Shown piece after piece: positions 28,507 to 37,454 of a stretch of DNA of 64,000 nucleotides (positions are counted from its first letter, which is position 1; every line of letters begins with the position of its first letter). A program made the translations under genes and the position numbers. The notes below the pieces were generated by a model that ran no database searches, was not told the DNA's origin, and was given only the letters and a program-made list of their open reading frames with translations. Where the stretch lies: assembly GCF_002873395.1 (NCBI RefSeq), contig NZ_MCUV01000035.1, forward strand, positions 41,121 through 105,120. Direction: 5' to 3'. The DNA is from Vibrio sp. 10N.286.49.B3 (lineage in GTDB: Bacteria; Pseudomonadota; Gammaproteobacteria; Enterobacterales; Vibrionaceae).

Positions 28507-28917
28507 TTAAATACCAACATCAGCAGCGGTTAAATTATGGTATTCATTCGGAATTTGATCCCAAGCTGATTTAATTTCTCGGATAATATCAATCACATCA
28601 TCGATCGGCTCTGGGTTATTTTGATGGTTTGCAGCCGACACTTGCATAATCATAAATTCATAAAGTTGATCGAGGTTCTTCGCAATATCGCCACCATCAT
28701 CCATAGACAAGCAGCTTCGTAAACTAATAATGATATCTAAAGCTTTACCTAAACGCTCACCTTTAACTGAAACATTACCCTGCTGCATCGCAGCTTTTCC
28801 TTGGATTAGTCTCTCAATAGCACCAGCCATTAGCATTTGTACTATTTTATGTGGTGAAGCCGCTGTTAGCTGGCTATCTACTGATACCTTTTTGTAAGCT
28901 TGTAAAGAACCGCGCAT
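28507..28917 (-). CDS. fliS: FliS, flagellin export chaperone
   Basis: A 136-residue helical protein with the FliS signature start MRGSLQAYKKVSVDSQLTAASPHKIVQMLM (given in part: AYKKVSV, SPHKIVQMLM). It binds the C-terminal helix of unpolymerised flagellin and delivers it to FlhA. It is the last gene of flaG-fliD-flaI-fliS, and the gene is called flaJ in some Vibrio. Confidence 0.96.
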   Translation of the reverse strand: MRGSLQAYKKVSVDSQLTAASPHKIVQMLMAGAIERLIQGKAAMQQGNVSVKGERLGKALDIIISLRSCLSMDDGGDIAKNLDQLYEFMIMQVSAANHQNNPEPIDDVIDIIREIKSAWDQIPNEYHNLTAADVGI

Positions 28918-28928
28918 AGTAACCCTCG

Positions 28929-29234
28929 TTATAAAAACTTTTTATATTGTTGAACTGATTTATTGCCATGGCGATATTTGACTAACGCCTGGCCGGCACG
29001 TTGTGTTTCTGATTCCATCAATTCAAGCAATGTTTTGGTTCGCACAACAGCCTCATGCCATTGCGGGCAACTCTTTAAACTGGGGTCTTGAGCCAATTTA
29101 GATAAGATAGAGTTTAACCTTTGTTCTCTTGTATCGACCAATACAGAAATTTCTTCAGAATTAATTTCTGATTGGTGTAACTTTGTCATTAATTGGTGAT
29201 CTAGATCACGCAATTGATTTAACTCATCCATCAA
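28929..29234 (-). CDS. flaI: FlaI, FliT-like chaperone
   Basis: A 101-residue, fully helical, charged protein between fliD and fliS, the place occupied by fliT in enterics and flaI in Vibrio. FliT chaperones the cap protein FliD. Sequence similarity to enteric FliT is low; the identification rests on size, helical heptad pattern (LRDLDHQLMTKLHQSEINSE) and position. It starts three bases after fliD ends. Confidence 0.82.
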   Translation of the reverse strand: MMDELNQLRDLDHQLMTKLHQSEINSEEISVLVDTREQRLNSILSKLAQDPSLKSCPQWHEAVVRTKTLLELMESETQRAGQALVKYRHGNKSVQQYKKFL

Positions 29235-29237
29235 TCA

Positions 29238-31265
29238 CTACCCCATCGCATTCATCATGCCACCTAATTGTGAGCGCATTTTACCCGTCGCTTCTTGCAT
29301 TGCACTAAATCGAGCATGAGTTCTTTTTTCTAAACCATCCATGCGGCGATCTAAAGAAGATTGATCATCAAATAGGCGATAGTTTTGTTCAACTAAGCTC
29401 TGCTCTCGTGTACGGATCGTCCCTGTAACCCCCGTCATACTATGAATGGCATCTTCCACTTTTTTAGCAAAACCTTGATTACCGCCAAAGAAATCTTCTA
29501 GCTTGTTAAAGTTATTGTTTAACTGACGATCGAGCATTGCATAATTAATTTCTAATTTACCCTGCATTGTGGTCGTGACACCAAACTCTGTCAAAGACTT
29601 TAAATCTTCAGGTGCTTGCTCAACCGCACTGGAAAAAACACTTTTTAGGCGAGAGTCTGCTGTACGTACAACGCTATCACCTGCTAAAGGTCCTTTCTGA
29701 CCAGTTAAAGGATCAACACTCGCTAGCTCTTTAGAAATTTGATGAAATTGATTATAAGAGGCAACAAACTGTTCAATATCACTACGCACACTGCGCCTGT
29801 CATATTCCACCCCAATTTCAGCGGGTGGTTTATTGGCATCGGATGTTCTCTTTAATGTTAAATCAACACCTTCTATAGCATCTTCAATGATATTATTATG
29901 GCTAGCTAACTCTGCGATACCATCGAGTAATACAATAGAGTCTTGTGCGGCTTGTACTTCTGACATGCCTTGGTAAGTTTCAAATGATTCTTGTGCCTGC
30001 TTGAGTTGGACTTCAACCTTGTCCATTTCCTCTAAATGCTCACGCTCTTCAACGGTTAACTTTGCTCGCTGTTGCACTTTCGCTTCTTCTGGAGTGATTT
30101 TATTTTCAGCAACGGCTTGCTCGATTGCTTTTTTCTCTTCCGCTAACTCTTGCTCAAGTTGCTCTCGCGCTTCTTTTACCGTGACATAAGAAGCTGTTAA
30201 GGTACCCGATGCGGTGTTAGACCAACCAGGAACATCTTGTGACTTTTCTAATGCGATTGCATCGAGTTCTGGCTCGGGAGTACGGTAAGAGTCTAATAGT
30301 GTTCCAGAAGCGGTATTCGTCCACCCCGGAATATTATCTTGAGGTAAAAGTGAGCGAGGCGGAAGCGGCAAAGATGATGGGCTATCATTTGCTTGCTGTC
30401 TTTCAGGATTCTCATCAGCATGATTTTCTTGATCTGAGTTGACTTGTTCGGAATGAGTTTGATCTAAAGCATTTTGCTTGTTCTGCAGTTGATCATCAAA
30501 CTGATCGGCAGCCATTGCCATCTCGCTAGCTCCTGCGGCAATATTTATCCCACCGGCAGCATTTACTGCCGCCTGCTCATCAAAGCTGGGAGGCAAAATA
30601 GATCGAGCTACTTTTTGTGCGGCTTCAAGATCTTTGACACGATCTTCAAGTGATTTAAATTCGAATAGTTTCAGCGCATTATCTGATTCAGAATCCGCCT
30701 TAATGGTAATATTGTTATCCTTACCGGATAAGTTAGAGGCGAGGATAAGGCGCGGGCCCTGAACGTCGTTGATGATAGAGGCACGGACACCAAGATTATC
30801 CTTAGCACCATTAATTCCTCTAACAACATCAACGAGTTTAGAGCGAGATCCGACATCTATATCAAAACTCTTGTCACCAAGTGAAACCTGCAGCTTGCCA
30901 GGACCAAAGATTGCATCATCTGGAATAATATCCGATGCAACCTTATGGCTCTGAGCAAGCTGCAACACATCGATGGCATATTTCCCTGCTATCGCATCAG
31001 TAGTTGCTGTTGCTGAAACAATCTCATCGTCACTCGTATCCACCTTGCGCACGGCAAAGGCTTTTTCATGACGAAAGTTTGCCATCAGACTTTTCATTGT
31101 ATCAAGTGACTCTCTGAGCCTACCATAAGCACTAATGTTGGTATCTATCTGCATGCGCTGATTATCAATACGTTGCTGTTTAGGCACACGTTCTGCATTG
31201 ACAATTTTGCTGACCATGGAATTAATATCCATGCCAGACGACATACCCATAGGGCCTAAACTCAT
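29238..31265 (-). CDS. fliD: FliD, filament cap protein with a large insertion
   Basis: FliD (675 residues) caps the filament and inserts flagellins at its tip. The N-terminal domain (about 1-200) and C-terminal domain (about 445-675) are conserved, with IVNAERVPKQQRIDNQ and the coiled coil ending RSQLGGMMNAMG. Enteric FliD is about 470 residues; the excess is an insertion at about 205-445. It has a Gln/Asn/Ser/Pro-rich linker, two copies of a PGWxNTASGTLxxSY motif (312-327 and 345-360), and a charged coiled coil (363-440). The insertion shows no frameshift or codon discontinuity and probably projects as a surface or adhesive module. Confidence 0.93.
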   Translation of the reverse strand: MSLGPMGMSSGMDINSMVSKIVNAERVPKQQRIDNQRMQIDTNISAYGRLRESLDTMKSLMANFRHEKAFAVRKVDTSDDEIVSATATTDAIAGKYAIDVLQLAQSHKVASDIIPDDAIFGPGKLQVSLGDKSFDIDVGSRSKLVDVVRGINGAKDNLGVRASIINDVQGPRLILASNLSGKDNNITIKADSESDNALKLFEFKSLEDRVKDLEAAQKVARSILPPSFDEQAAVNAAGGINIAAGASEMAMAADQFDDQLQNKQNALDQTHSEQVNSDQENHADENPERQQANDSPSSLPLPPRSLLPQDNIPGWTNTASGTLLDSYRTPEPELDAIALEKSQDVPGWSNTASGTLTASYVTVKEAREQLEQELAEEKKAIEQAVAENKITPEEAKVQQRAKLTVEEREHLEEMDKVEVQLKQAQESFETYQGMSEVQAAQDSIVLLDGIAELASHNNIIEDAIEGVDLTLKRTSDANKPPAEIGVEYDRRSVRSDIEQFVASYNQFHQISKELASVDPLTGQKGPLAGDSVVRTADSRLKSVFSSAVEQAPEDLKSLTEFGVTTTMQGKLEINYAMLDRQLNNNFNKLEDFFGGNQGFAKKVEDAIHSMTGVTGTIRTREQSLVEQNYRLFDDQSSLDRRMDGLEKRTHARFSAMQEATGKMRSQLGGMMNAMG
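30186..30332 (-). repeat. Duplicated PGWxNTASGTL motif in fliD
   Basis: Residues 312-327 (IPGWTNTASGTLLDSY) and 345-360 (VPGWSNTASGTLTASY) of FliD are near-identical 16-residue units 33 residues apart, each preceded by an acidic Gln-Asp or Gln-Asp-like pair. The unit lies in the central insertion, not in the conserved cap domains. Function is unknown to me. Confidence 0.85.
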
Positions 31266-31285
31266 TGAATCACCTCAAAAACAAT

Positions 31286-31711
31286 TTATACCTTTTCTTC
31301 AATTAATCCTGTATTTGAAGTCAAAGTCGCTAGACGCCTTAAAATTTCAAGCATCTCTTCATCAGGGATCTGCCTAATGATCTCTCCGGTTGTTGTTTCA
31401 TAAACTGTCACAACATTGCGCCCAGAGTCATCATCAAGCTTAAAGGCTACTCCCTTACTCATTGAGCTAATAAAATCATTCATTTTATCGATCAATTTCA
31501 CCCTTTCATCTTCATTCATCTCATCACGATGTTGAGCAAATGCCATCACCGAATCAAGCGAAGATTCATGAGCTTTTTTCACCTCTGAAGGTGGAGCATA
31601 GCCTTTTGATAAAGAAATATTCGTTGCGTCACTACTGTTTTCTTTAGCAATTTTTATGCCACTTGGCGAGCCGTAAGGCTGGGTATTCGATGCGTAGGAC
31701 GAAATATCCAT
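31286..31711 (-). CDS. flaG: FlaG family protein
   Basis: A 141-residue FlaG protein. The N-terminal 70 residues are polar and variable; the FlaG domain (about 75-141) has the typical VAFKLDDDSGRNVVTVYETT and EIIRQIPDEEMLEILRRLA. FlaG affects filament length in several polarly flagellated bacteria by an unclear route. It is the first gene of flaG-fliD-flaI-fliS, 79 bases after the nearest flagellin gene, with an AGGAGG-type ribosome site. Confidence 0.95.
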   Translation of the reverse strand: MDISSYASNTQPYGSPSGIKIAKENSSDATNISLSKGYAPPSEVKKAHESSLDSVMAFAQHRDEMNEDERVKLIDKMNDFISSMSKGVAFKLDDDSGRNVVTVYETTTGEIIRQIPDEEMLEILRRLATLTSNTGLIEEKV

Positions 31712-31740
31712 AGCAAAGTCCTCCTACCTTATAGAGTTTC

Positions 31741-31759
31741 AGATAAGTTAACCTTATCT
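31741..31759. repeat. AGATAAG/CTTATCT palindrome before flaG
   Basis: Perfect seven-base arms AGATAAG (31741-31747) and CTTATCT (31753-31759) flank a five-base centre, 30 bases before the flaG start and 31 after the flagellin stop. No T-run adjoins it, so it could be a weak RNA hairpin or a protein-binding site. Confidence 0.6.
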
Positions 31760-31790
31760 TCCTCGAACAAGTGTAAAACTAACTTTTTGA

Positions 31791-32924
31791 TTAACCAAGT
31801 AAACTAAGCGCAGCAGATGGTGTCTGCTTTGCTTGAGCTAAGATAGAAGTACTCGCTTGCTGTAAAATTTGAGACTTCGTCATTGCTGTCGTTTCTTTAG
31901 CGTAATCAGTATCTTGAATGCGGCTACGTGACGCGTTAACATTTTCATTAATGTTATCAAGGTTATTAATGGTGTGATCCAAACGGTTTTGAATCGCACC
32001 TAAACCTGCACGTTGGCTATCTACATTCTTCAGCGCGCCATCAATGATAGCTACAGCTTCTTGAGAACCTGCTACCGAAGTAATATCGATATCATTAACC
32101 GTTTTATCAGTACCTGTACCGATGCTCAATGAGCTTGCTAAGTTACCACCAATAGTAACAGAACCACCATCAACGGCTGTGTTGGCAGCAAAAAGCTGTA
32201 GTGTATTATCTTCACCAACCGATGCTTTCACATCATTGCTTTGACCGTTAATATAAGTTGCAACCTGTTCTAGATCATCCCCTTCTTTAACGTCAATAGC
32301 TAAAGATTGAGCTACTCCACTTCTATCGGTGTAATCTAAAGTAAGATCAGTGTCACCAGCTGTCGCTACCCAGTCATCAGCTTGTGCTGCTGCTGTGTAA
32401 GCCTTACCACCCATTTCAGCAGTATCTGAACGCATGTTACCCATGCTCATAATCACTGCTTCACCTGAATCAGCACCAATCTGGAAAGATTGCTGACCGT
32501 AAGTACCATTCAATAGTTTATTACCACCGAATGATGTTGTCTCAGCAATACGGTTTAACTCATTGTTCAACGCTGTTACTTCTTCTTGCAAAGCAACACG
32601 CTCACCCTTTGAGTTTGAACCATTAGCAGATTGTAGCGATAGATCACGCATACGTTGCAAAATGTTCGTACTTTCAGTCATCGCGCCTTCAGCGGTCTGA
32701 GCAATTGAAATACCATCATTTGCATTTTTTACTGCCATGTCTAGACCACGACTTTGCGAGGTTAAACGGTTAGCAATTTGTAGGCCTGCTGCATCATCTT
32801 TTGCACTATTGATTTTATAGCCAGAAGATAAACGCTCCATCGACTTTTGAGTGTCGTTCGCTGCATTGTTCAGGTAACGCTGGGCAGTCATCGCCGATAC
32901 GTTAGTATTTACATTTATAGCCAT
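31791..32924 (-). CDS. Flagellin (first of three from the left)
   Basis: A 377-residue flagellin. The N-terminal D0/D1 ([20 protein letters not shown], then [27 protein letters not shown]) and the C-terminal D1/D0 (ending [22 protein letters not shown]) are conserved, while the central part (about 170-290) is the variable surface domain. It is closely related to the next gene upstream, so the pair arose by tandem duplication. A sigma-28 promoter lies 82 bases upstream. It ends before flaG with no strong terminator, so readthrough into flaG is possible. Confidence 0.96.
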   Translation of the reverse strand: MAINVNTNVSAMTAQRYLNNAANDTQKSMERLSSGYKINSAKDDAAGLQIANRLTSQSRGLDMAVKNANDGISIAQTAEGAMTESTNILQRMRDLSLQSANGSNSKGERVALQEEVTALNNELNRIAETTSFGGNKLLNGTYGQQSFQIGADSGEAVIMSMGNMRSDTAEMGGKAYTAAAQADDWVATAGDTDLTLDYTDRSGVAQSLAIDVKEGDDLEQVATYINGQSNDVKASVGEDNTLQLFAANTAVDGGSVTIGGNLASSLSIGTGTDKTVNDIDITSVAGSQEAVAIIDGALKNVDSQRAGLGAIQNRLDHTINNLDNINENVNASRSRIQDTDYAKETTAMTKSQILQQASTSILAQAKQTPSAALSLLG

Positions 32925-33005
32925 AGTTAATCTCCTTAAGGCATTGTTTAAATGGCCAACGTGTCTCTCACCTCACTTTGGCACATTTCATTTCTCTCAA
33001 TCCCT

Positions 33006-33032
33006 TTAACGGCTAACAATAAAGAATCTTTA
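33006..33032 (-). promoter_or_regulatory. Sigma-28 (FliA) promoter of the first flagellin gene
   Basis: On the minus strand, TAAA (33029-33032) and GCCGTTAA (33006-33013) are separated by exactly 15 bases, matching the TAAA-N15-GCCGATAA consensus with one difference. It is 82 bases before the flagellin ATG. Confidence 0.88.
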
Positions 33033-33113
33033 GATAAAAATTAGATATTTAATGATTTTTTTTATAAAAGATAAATCTTGTTTTTTATTGCGCTCCCCTC
33101 TACTAACAGGCAT

Positions 33114-33140
33114 AAAAAAACCCAGCCTAGGCTGGGTTGG
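33114..33140 (-). terminator. Intrinsic terminator of the middle flagellin gene
   Basis: The minus strand has AACCCAGCC-TA-GGCTGGGTT followed by an uninterrupted T-run, a nine-base perfect stem 50 bases past the flagellin stop. It separates the middle flagellin transcript from the left one, so each flagellin is an independent unit. Confidence 0.93.
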
Positions 33141-33190
33141 TCTCACTCATCTCTCACCATGAGTTTATATTCTGGCTATCTAGCTACTAA

Positions 33191-34324
33191 TTAACCTAGT
33201 AAGCTTAATGCTGCATTTGGCGCTTGCTTAGCTTGCGCTAAGATAGAGCTTGATGCTTGAGATAGAATCTGTGATTTAGTCATCGCTGTTGTTTCTTTAG
33301 CGAAGTCGGTATCTTTAATACGACTCTTAGATGCACTTACATTTTCGTTGATGTTGTCTAAGTTATTAATCGTGTGATCAAAACGGTTTTGAATCGCACC
33401 AAGCTCAGCACGATGACTGTCGACATATTTTAATGCTGTATCGATAATCGCTACCGATTCTTGAGCACCACCTGCAGAAGTTACATCGATGTTATTCACT
33501 GTAACCGCTTGTGCTGGCCCCATATTTAGGTCACTAGCTAGAGAGCCAGAGAAAGCAATATCTGAAGAAGCTTTATTCTCACCCGCATAAATTTGCAGAG
33601 CACCGTTTTCATTAACTGATGCCTGAATATCATCCGTTTGACCATTAATGTAAGTGGCTAATTGCTCAATATCGTCACCTTCTTTTGCGGTGATAGTAAT
33701 CGATTGTGCCACGCCATCAGCATCATCAAAAGCCATGGTAATTTCTTGAGTACCAGCTTCAACTGCCCAATTAGCATCTTTTTCAGAACCAGCTAAGTAA
33801 GAGCTACCACCCATTTCTTCAGTATCAGAACGGATGTTTTTCAACTCCATGATAACTGCTTCACCAGCGTCAGCACCGATTTGGAAAGATTGAGTACCGT
33901 ATGTACCATTTAGTAATTTATTACCACCAAATGATGTTGTTTCAGCAATTCGGTTTAATTCATTGTTTAGTGCTGTTACTTCTTCTTGAATCGCAACACG
34001 TTCTGATTTGGAGTTTGAACCATTAGCTGATTGTAATGAAAGGTCACGCATACGTTGTAGTATGTTTGTTGTTTCATTCATTGCACCTTCAGCTGTTTGT
34101 GCAATAGAAATACCGTCATTCGCATTACGTACAGCAACATCTAAGCCTCGACTTTGAACATTCAAACGATTTGAAATTTGTAAGCCTGCCGCATCATCTT
34201 TAGCACTGTTAATTTTAGAGCCAGAAGATAGACGTTCCATCGATGTTTGTTGTGCGTTGTTCGCGTTGTTTAGGTAACGCTGAGCAGTCATCGCGGATAC
34301 ATTAGTATTTACATTTACAGCCAT
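33191..34324 (-). CDS. Flagellin (middle of three)
   Basis: This flagellin has 377 residues from the ATG at 34324 ([20 protein letters not shown]), which has a GGAG ribosome site eight bases upstream; the open frame extends 19 codons further but without homology to flagellins. The conserved termini are as in its neighbours, with the C-terminus [22 protein letters not shown]. Variable domain about 170-290. It is most similar to the left-hand paralogue and has its own sigma-28 promoter and terminator. Confidence 0.96.
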   Translation of the reverse strand: MAVNVNTNVSAMTAQRYLNNANNAQQTSMERLSSGSKINSAKDDAAGLQISNRLNVQSRGLDVAVRNANDGISIAQTAEGAMNETTNILQRMRDLSLQSANGSNSKSERVAIQEEVTALNNELNRIAETTSFGGNKLLNGTYGTQSFQIGADAGEAVIMELKNIRSDTEEMGGSSYLAGSEKDANWAVEAGTQEITMAFDDADGVAQSITITAKEGDDIEQLATYINGQTDDIQASVNENGALQIYAGENKASSDIAFSGSLASDLNMGPAQAVTVNNIDVTSAGGAQESVAIIDTALKYVDSHRAELGAIQNRFDHTINNLDNINENVSASKSRIKDTDFAKETTAMTKSQILSQASSSILAQAKQAPNAALSLLG

Positions 34325-34405
34325 GGTGATTTCTCCAATTGATTTTTCGTTGGTGCGGTTTTCGACGTCTCGAAAAACCAAGTAGTTCTCTCAAAGTTAT
34401 TTCTA

Positions 34406-34432
34406 TTAACGGCTCATAATTTAAATCCTTTA
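34406..34432 (-). promoter_or_regulatory. Sigma-28 promoter of the middle flagellin gene
   Basis: The minus strand has TAAA (34429-34432), 15 bases, then GCCGTTAA (34406-34413): one difference from consensus and the same -10 as the left flagellin promoter. It lies 82 bases before the ATG, the same distance as in the left paralogue, so the promoter was duplicated with the gene. Confidence 0.88.
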
Positions 34433-34521
34433 GCTTTTTTTCGCTTTTTTCTAAAAAAATTTCCTAAAAACCTTATTTTGATTAAATAGAATAAAAAAAC
34501 GAAAATAAGCACGATTTAGCC

Positions 34522-34548
34522 TAAAGATTTAATCTATGCCGTCGATAA
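34522..34548 (+). promoter_or_regulatory. Possible antisense sigma-28 promoter downstream of the third flagellin gene
   Basis: The plus strand reads TAAA (34522-34525), 15 bases, then GTCGATAA (34541-34548), one mismatch from GCCGATAA. It points toward the 3-prime end of the right-hand flagellin gene, so it would make antisense RNA. It may be a chance match or a remnant. Confidence 0.35.
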
Positions 34549-34595
34549 CCCTCAGTTAAAGTGTATAAAATCGCGAATAAAGCCTGCGATTAGCT

Positions 34596-35726
34596 CTAAC
34601 CTAACAAGGTTAACGCAAGGTTAGGCGCTTGCTTTGCCTGAGCTAAAATTGAGGTACTCACCTGCTGTAAAATTTGCTGCTTAACCATTTGAGCCGTTTC
34701 TTTAGCATAATCGGTATCGGAGATACGACTTTTCGATGTGGCTAAATTTTCATGGACATTATCGAGATTATTAATCGCATGATTAAATCTATTTTGATAG
34801 GCACCTAATTCAGAACGGTGGCTATCAACATATTTCATTGCAGTATCTAAGATAGCAACGGCTCTTTGCGCACCACCGGCTTGAGTAATATCAATTTGAT
34901 TTACTGACTCATATTGCCCTCCACTCATCGATAACTCATCAGCAAGGCTGCCATGAAAGCTAATCGTTCCTGAAGTTTCATTGCCCGCCATAAAGACCTG
35001 CAACTGACCATGCTCATTTACCGATGCTGAAACGGCCTCTGTTTGACCGTTAATATAGGTCGCTAATTGCTCAATATCATCGCCAGCTTTAGCTTCAATA
35101 TTAATGCTTTGAGCTTGACCAAACTGATCGGTATACGACATGGATAGTTGTGTATTATTCGCGACCGACCAATTATTATCGGCTGAGTAACCAGCGGTAT
35201 AACTAAAGCCGCCCATCGCTAAGCTGTCAGTACGTAAATTTTTCAACTCAACTTGTACAGCTTCACCAGAACTGGCACCAATTTGAAAAGCAGATTGTCC
35301 AAAACTGCCATTGAGTAATTTACGCCCACCAAAAGAGGTCGTTTCAGCAATGCGATTCAGCTCGTCATTCAATGCTGTCACTTCTTCCTGTAAAGCTATC
35401 CGTTCTGCTGAGCTATTAGAGCCATTGGCTGACTGCAAAGACAAATCACGCATACGCTGCATGATATTCGTCGATTCATTCATGGCACCTTCAGCGGTCT
35501 GTAGAATAGAGATACCGTCATTAGCATTACGTACTGCCACATCCAAACCACGCATTTGCGCTTCCAAGCGGTTTGATATCTGCAACCCAGCAGCATCATC
35601 TTTCGCACTATTGATACGACTTCCCGACGCCAACCTTTCTAAAGATTGATTAAGCATTCCTGTCGCATTGCTTAAGTTGCGTTGAGCAATCAGGGCTGAA
35701 ACATTCGTATTCACTGTAATAGCCAT
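34596..35726 (-). CDS. Flagellin (third, right-most)
   Basis: A 376-residue flagellin, more diverged than the other two: N-terminus [20 protein letters not shown] and C-terminus [22 protein letters not shown], with the [11 protein letters not shown] segment before the latter. The D0/D1 regions keep the GLQISNRL and [15 protein letters not shown] signatures; the central domain (about 165-290) is the least conserved. It is preceded by a consensus sigma-28 promoter only 33 bases from the ATG, a much shorter leader than in the other two genes. Confidence 0.96.
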   Translation of the reverse strand: MAITVNTNVSALIAQRNLSNATGMLNQSLERLASGSRINSAKDDAAGLQISNRLEAQMRGLDVAVRNANDGISILQTAEGAMNESTNIMQRMRDLSLQSANGSNSSAERIALQEEVTALNDELNRIAETTSFGGRKLLNGSFGQSAFQIGASSGEAVQVELKNLRTDSLAMGGFSYTAGYSADNNWSVANNTQLSMSYTDQFGQAQSINIEAKAGDDIEQLATYINGQTEAVSASVNEHGQLQVFMAGNETSGTISFHGSLADELSMSGGQYESVNQIDITQAGGAQRAVAILDTAMKYVDSHRSELGAYQNRFNHAINNLDNVHENLATSKSRISDTDYAKETAQMVKQQILQQVSTSILAQAKQAPNLALTLLG

Positions 35727-35759
35727 GCACGTGTATTCCTAAAATAGAGGGGCTATTTA

Positions 35760-35786
35760 TTATCGGCAATGGGCAGAATAACTTTA
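35760..35786 (-). promoter_or_regulatory. Consensus sigma-28 promoter of the third flagellin gene
   Basis: The minus strand has TAAA (35783-35786), 15 bases and GCCGATAA (35760-35767), a full match to the consensus. It adjoins the terminator of the upstream peroxidase gene. Confidence 0.92.
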
Positions 35787-35793
35787 CTAGCAA

Positions 35794-35821
35794 TAAAAAA
35801 GGCGCCTCATTGGGCACCTTT
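35794..35821 (-). terminator. Intrinsic terminator after the DyP peroxidase gene
   Basis: The minus strand reads AAAGGTGCC-CAATGA-GGCGCCTTTTTT, a nine-base stem with one G-T pair and a T-run, 49 bases past the peroxidase stop and just before the flagellin promoter. Confidence 0.85.
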
Positions 35822-35869
35822 AATATTCTCGCCTCTACAAAATGAGGCAAATGAGCAAGTGTAAATAAA

Positions 35870-36772
35870 TTACTTCACACTTAGCGCTGCTAATAACTGG
35901 GTTGATGGAGCAAAGAAGTACGCCCCTGTTACAGCATGAGTAAAACGCAGCATCTGATCGGTTTTACCATCACTGATACCATACATACTCTCCAACATAG
36001 CAGTAAAGTTATGCAGAGTTTGGCAGTAAGCAATGAATAATAGCCCGTGTTCACCGCTTGCACTTCCATACGGTAAGCTATGTCGAACAATTTTCAGACC
36101 TTTGCCATTTTCTTTTAAGTCCACACGTCCAACATGCGATGCTGCTGGTACATCGTCTAGCTCTATCGAGTCAGGCTTTGTTCTACCAATAACCTTCTCT
36201 TGAGCCTTAACACCAAGTCGATTCCATGCCGGTAAATCATGTATGAAACGCTGCACCATCACATAACTACCACCTGCGTAGTCGCCACCTGGGATAAGGG
36301 CAACTTCTTGACGCTGCACCTCTTTCGGGTTCTCTGTACCATCAATAAAGTCCGTCATATCACGAGAATCAAGGTATCGGTAACCGTAAGTTTCATCGAC
36401 GACTTCAATTGAGTCAGAGAGTTCACTTAATAACTTTCTTAATACATAAAAGTGCAGATCATGACGTGTCGAGTGGCAGTGGATTAAAACATCAACATCA
36501 CTAGCAGGGGCGCGAACATCACCGGTAGCTAATTCAGGGAAGTCGATCAACTCGCTTGGCATAGGTTGAGCTAAGTGTGCCCAAAATGATTTAGTCAATG
36601 CGATGGATAAGGTTAAGTTGGCTTCAGGTTGCGACTCGTTCAACGAGTTAACCAGCTCAGGAAGTACCTGTAACTCTGTTAATACCTGTTGAACATTTTT
36701 TGTTACTTTAATTTGAGTATAAAGGGCGAAAGGACCTGCTTCTGGAAGAATCGCCGATTGAGGAGAGAACAT
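35870..36772 (-). CDS. yfeX: DyP-type haem peroxidase (YfeX-like)
   Basis: A 300-residue dye-decolourising peroxidase of the YfeX/class B type without signal peptide, so cytosolic. Distal Asp144 lies in DFIDGTENP, the GxxDG-type motif; His213 in ASHVGR is the expected proximal haem ligand and Arg230 in IVRHSLPYG the distal arginine, all near E. coli YfeX numbering. Proposed roles are porphyrinogen oxidation and peroxide use. A DUF2919 gene (yfeZ) lies upstream, as near yfeX in E. coli. Confidence 0.92.
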   Translation of the reverse strand: MFSPQSAILPEAGPFALYTQIKVTKNVQQVLTELQVLPELVNSLNESQPEANLTLSIALTKSFWAHLAQPMPSELIDFPELATGDVRAPASDVDVLIHCHSTRHDLHFYVLRKLLSELSDSIEVVDETYGYRYLDSRDMTDFIDGTENPKEVQRQEVALIPGGDYAGGSYVMVQRFIHDLPAWNRLGVKAQEKVIGRTKPDSIELDDVPAASHVGRVDLKENGKGLKIVRHSLPYGSASGEHGLLFIAYCQTLHNFTAMLESMYGISDGKTDQMLRFTHAVTGAYFFAPSTQLLAALSVK

Positions 36773-36893
36773 AACTTATAAATCCTTTATCTGTTTTTAT
36801 TCACTGTAATGAAAATCTACTATTAAAAACATTATACCCATTCATCTCATTAACTGTTTAGATAAATGTATAAAATCTAACAGACTTAAATAG

Positions 36894-37364
36894 TCATGAT
36901 TTTGCTGATACTTCTACTGGGATTTTAAAACAATCTTGCGCTAAGCGACTATTGGTTAGGTAAAGAATAAACCACAACATTAACACTAATGACAGCGCAT
37001 TGGACCAACGAAAGGCACCGTTATCTAGATAAATAAAATAACAAGTTTGCATAACCTCTAAGGCAATTAAACTTAAAGTAATACCACGTGCCCAACTGCA
37101 AATTTGATTGATCCATTTTCGATCTGGGTTACGCAACCCTGAGATCCACATGAGAAGTAAACTCGGTGTACCAATAATTAATCCTAAATAGAGCATCTTA
37201 TGATCTGGATACACTATTGATAAGATCTGTGTGCCACTATCTCGACTCGCTCCAGCGACGATAAATACCACCCAAGCCTTAGCAAGCAATAACCATCCTG
37301 CCCATATAAGGTATGGAATTTTCAAAAAACCATCTTGGTTATACTGTTCAAATGAGTAACGCAC
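36894..37364 (-). CDS. yfeZ: DUF2919 membrane protein (YfeZ-like)
   Basis: A 156-residue inner-membrane protein of unknown function with four hydrophobic segments (about 16-38, 57-75, 89-107 and 119-140) and polar ends. The start MRYSFEQYNQDGFLKIPYLI fits the DUF2919 family. It precedes the yfeX-like peroxidase on the same strand after a 121-base gap, an association shared with E. coli. Confidence 0.75.
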   Translation of the reverse strand: MRYSFEQYNQDGFLKIPYLIWAGWLLLAKAWVVFIVAGASRDSGTQILSIVYPDHKMLYLGLIIGTPSLLLMWISGLRNPDRKWINQICSWARGITLSLIALEVMQTCYFIYLDNGAFRWSNALSLVLMLWFILYLTNSRLAQDCFKIPVEVSAKS

Positions 37365-37454
37365 AATTTATCACTTTAGTTATTGTCTATTTTAGCGCTT
37401 TAACTTACCTTGTTTTACTAGCCTTTGTAAAATGAGTACGGTAACAAAATCACC

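Noticed and set aside
32979..32984. TGGCAC on the plus strand in the leader of the left flagellin, resembling a sigma-54 -24 element
   Set aside because: It points away from the flagellin and no GC follows at the required distance; a good sigma-28 promoter is present on the correct strand.
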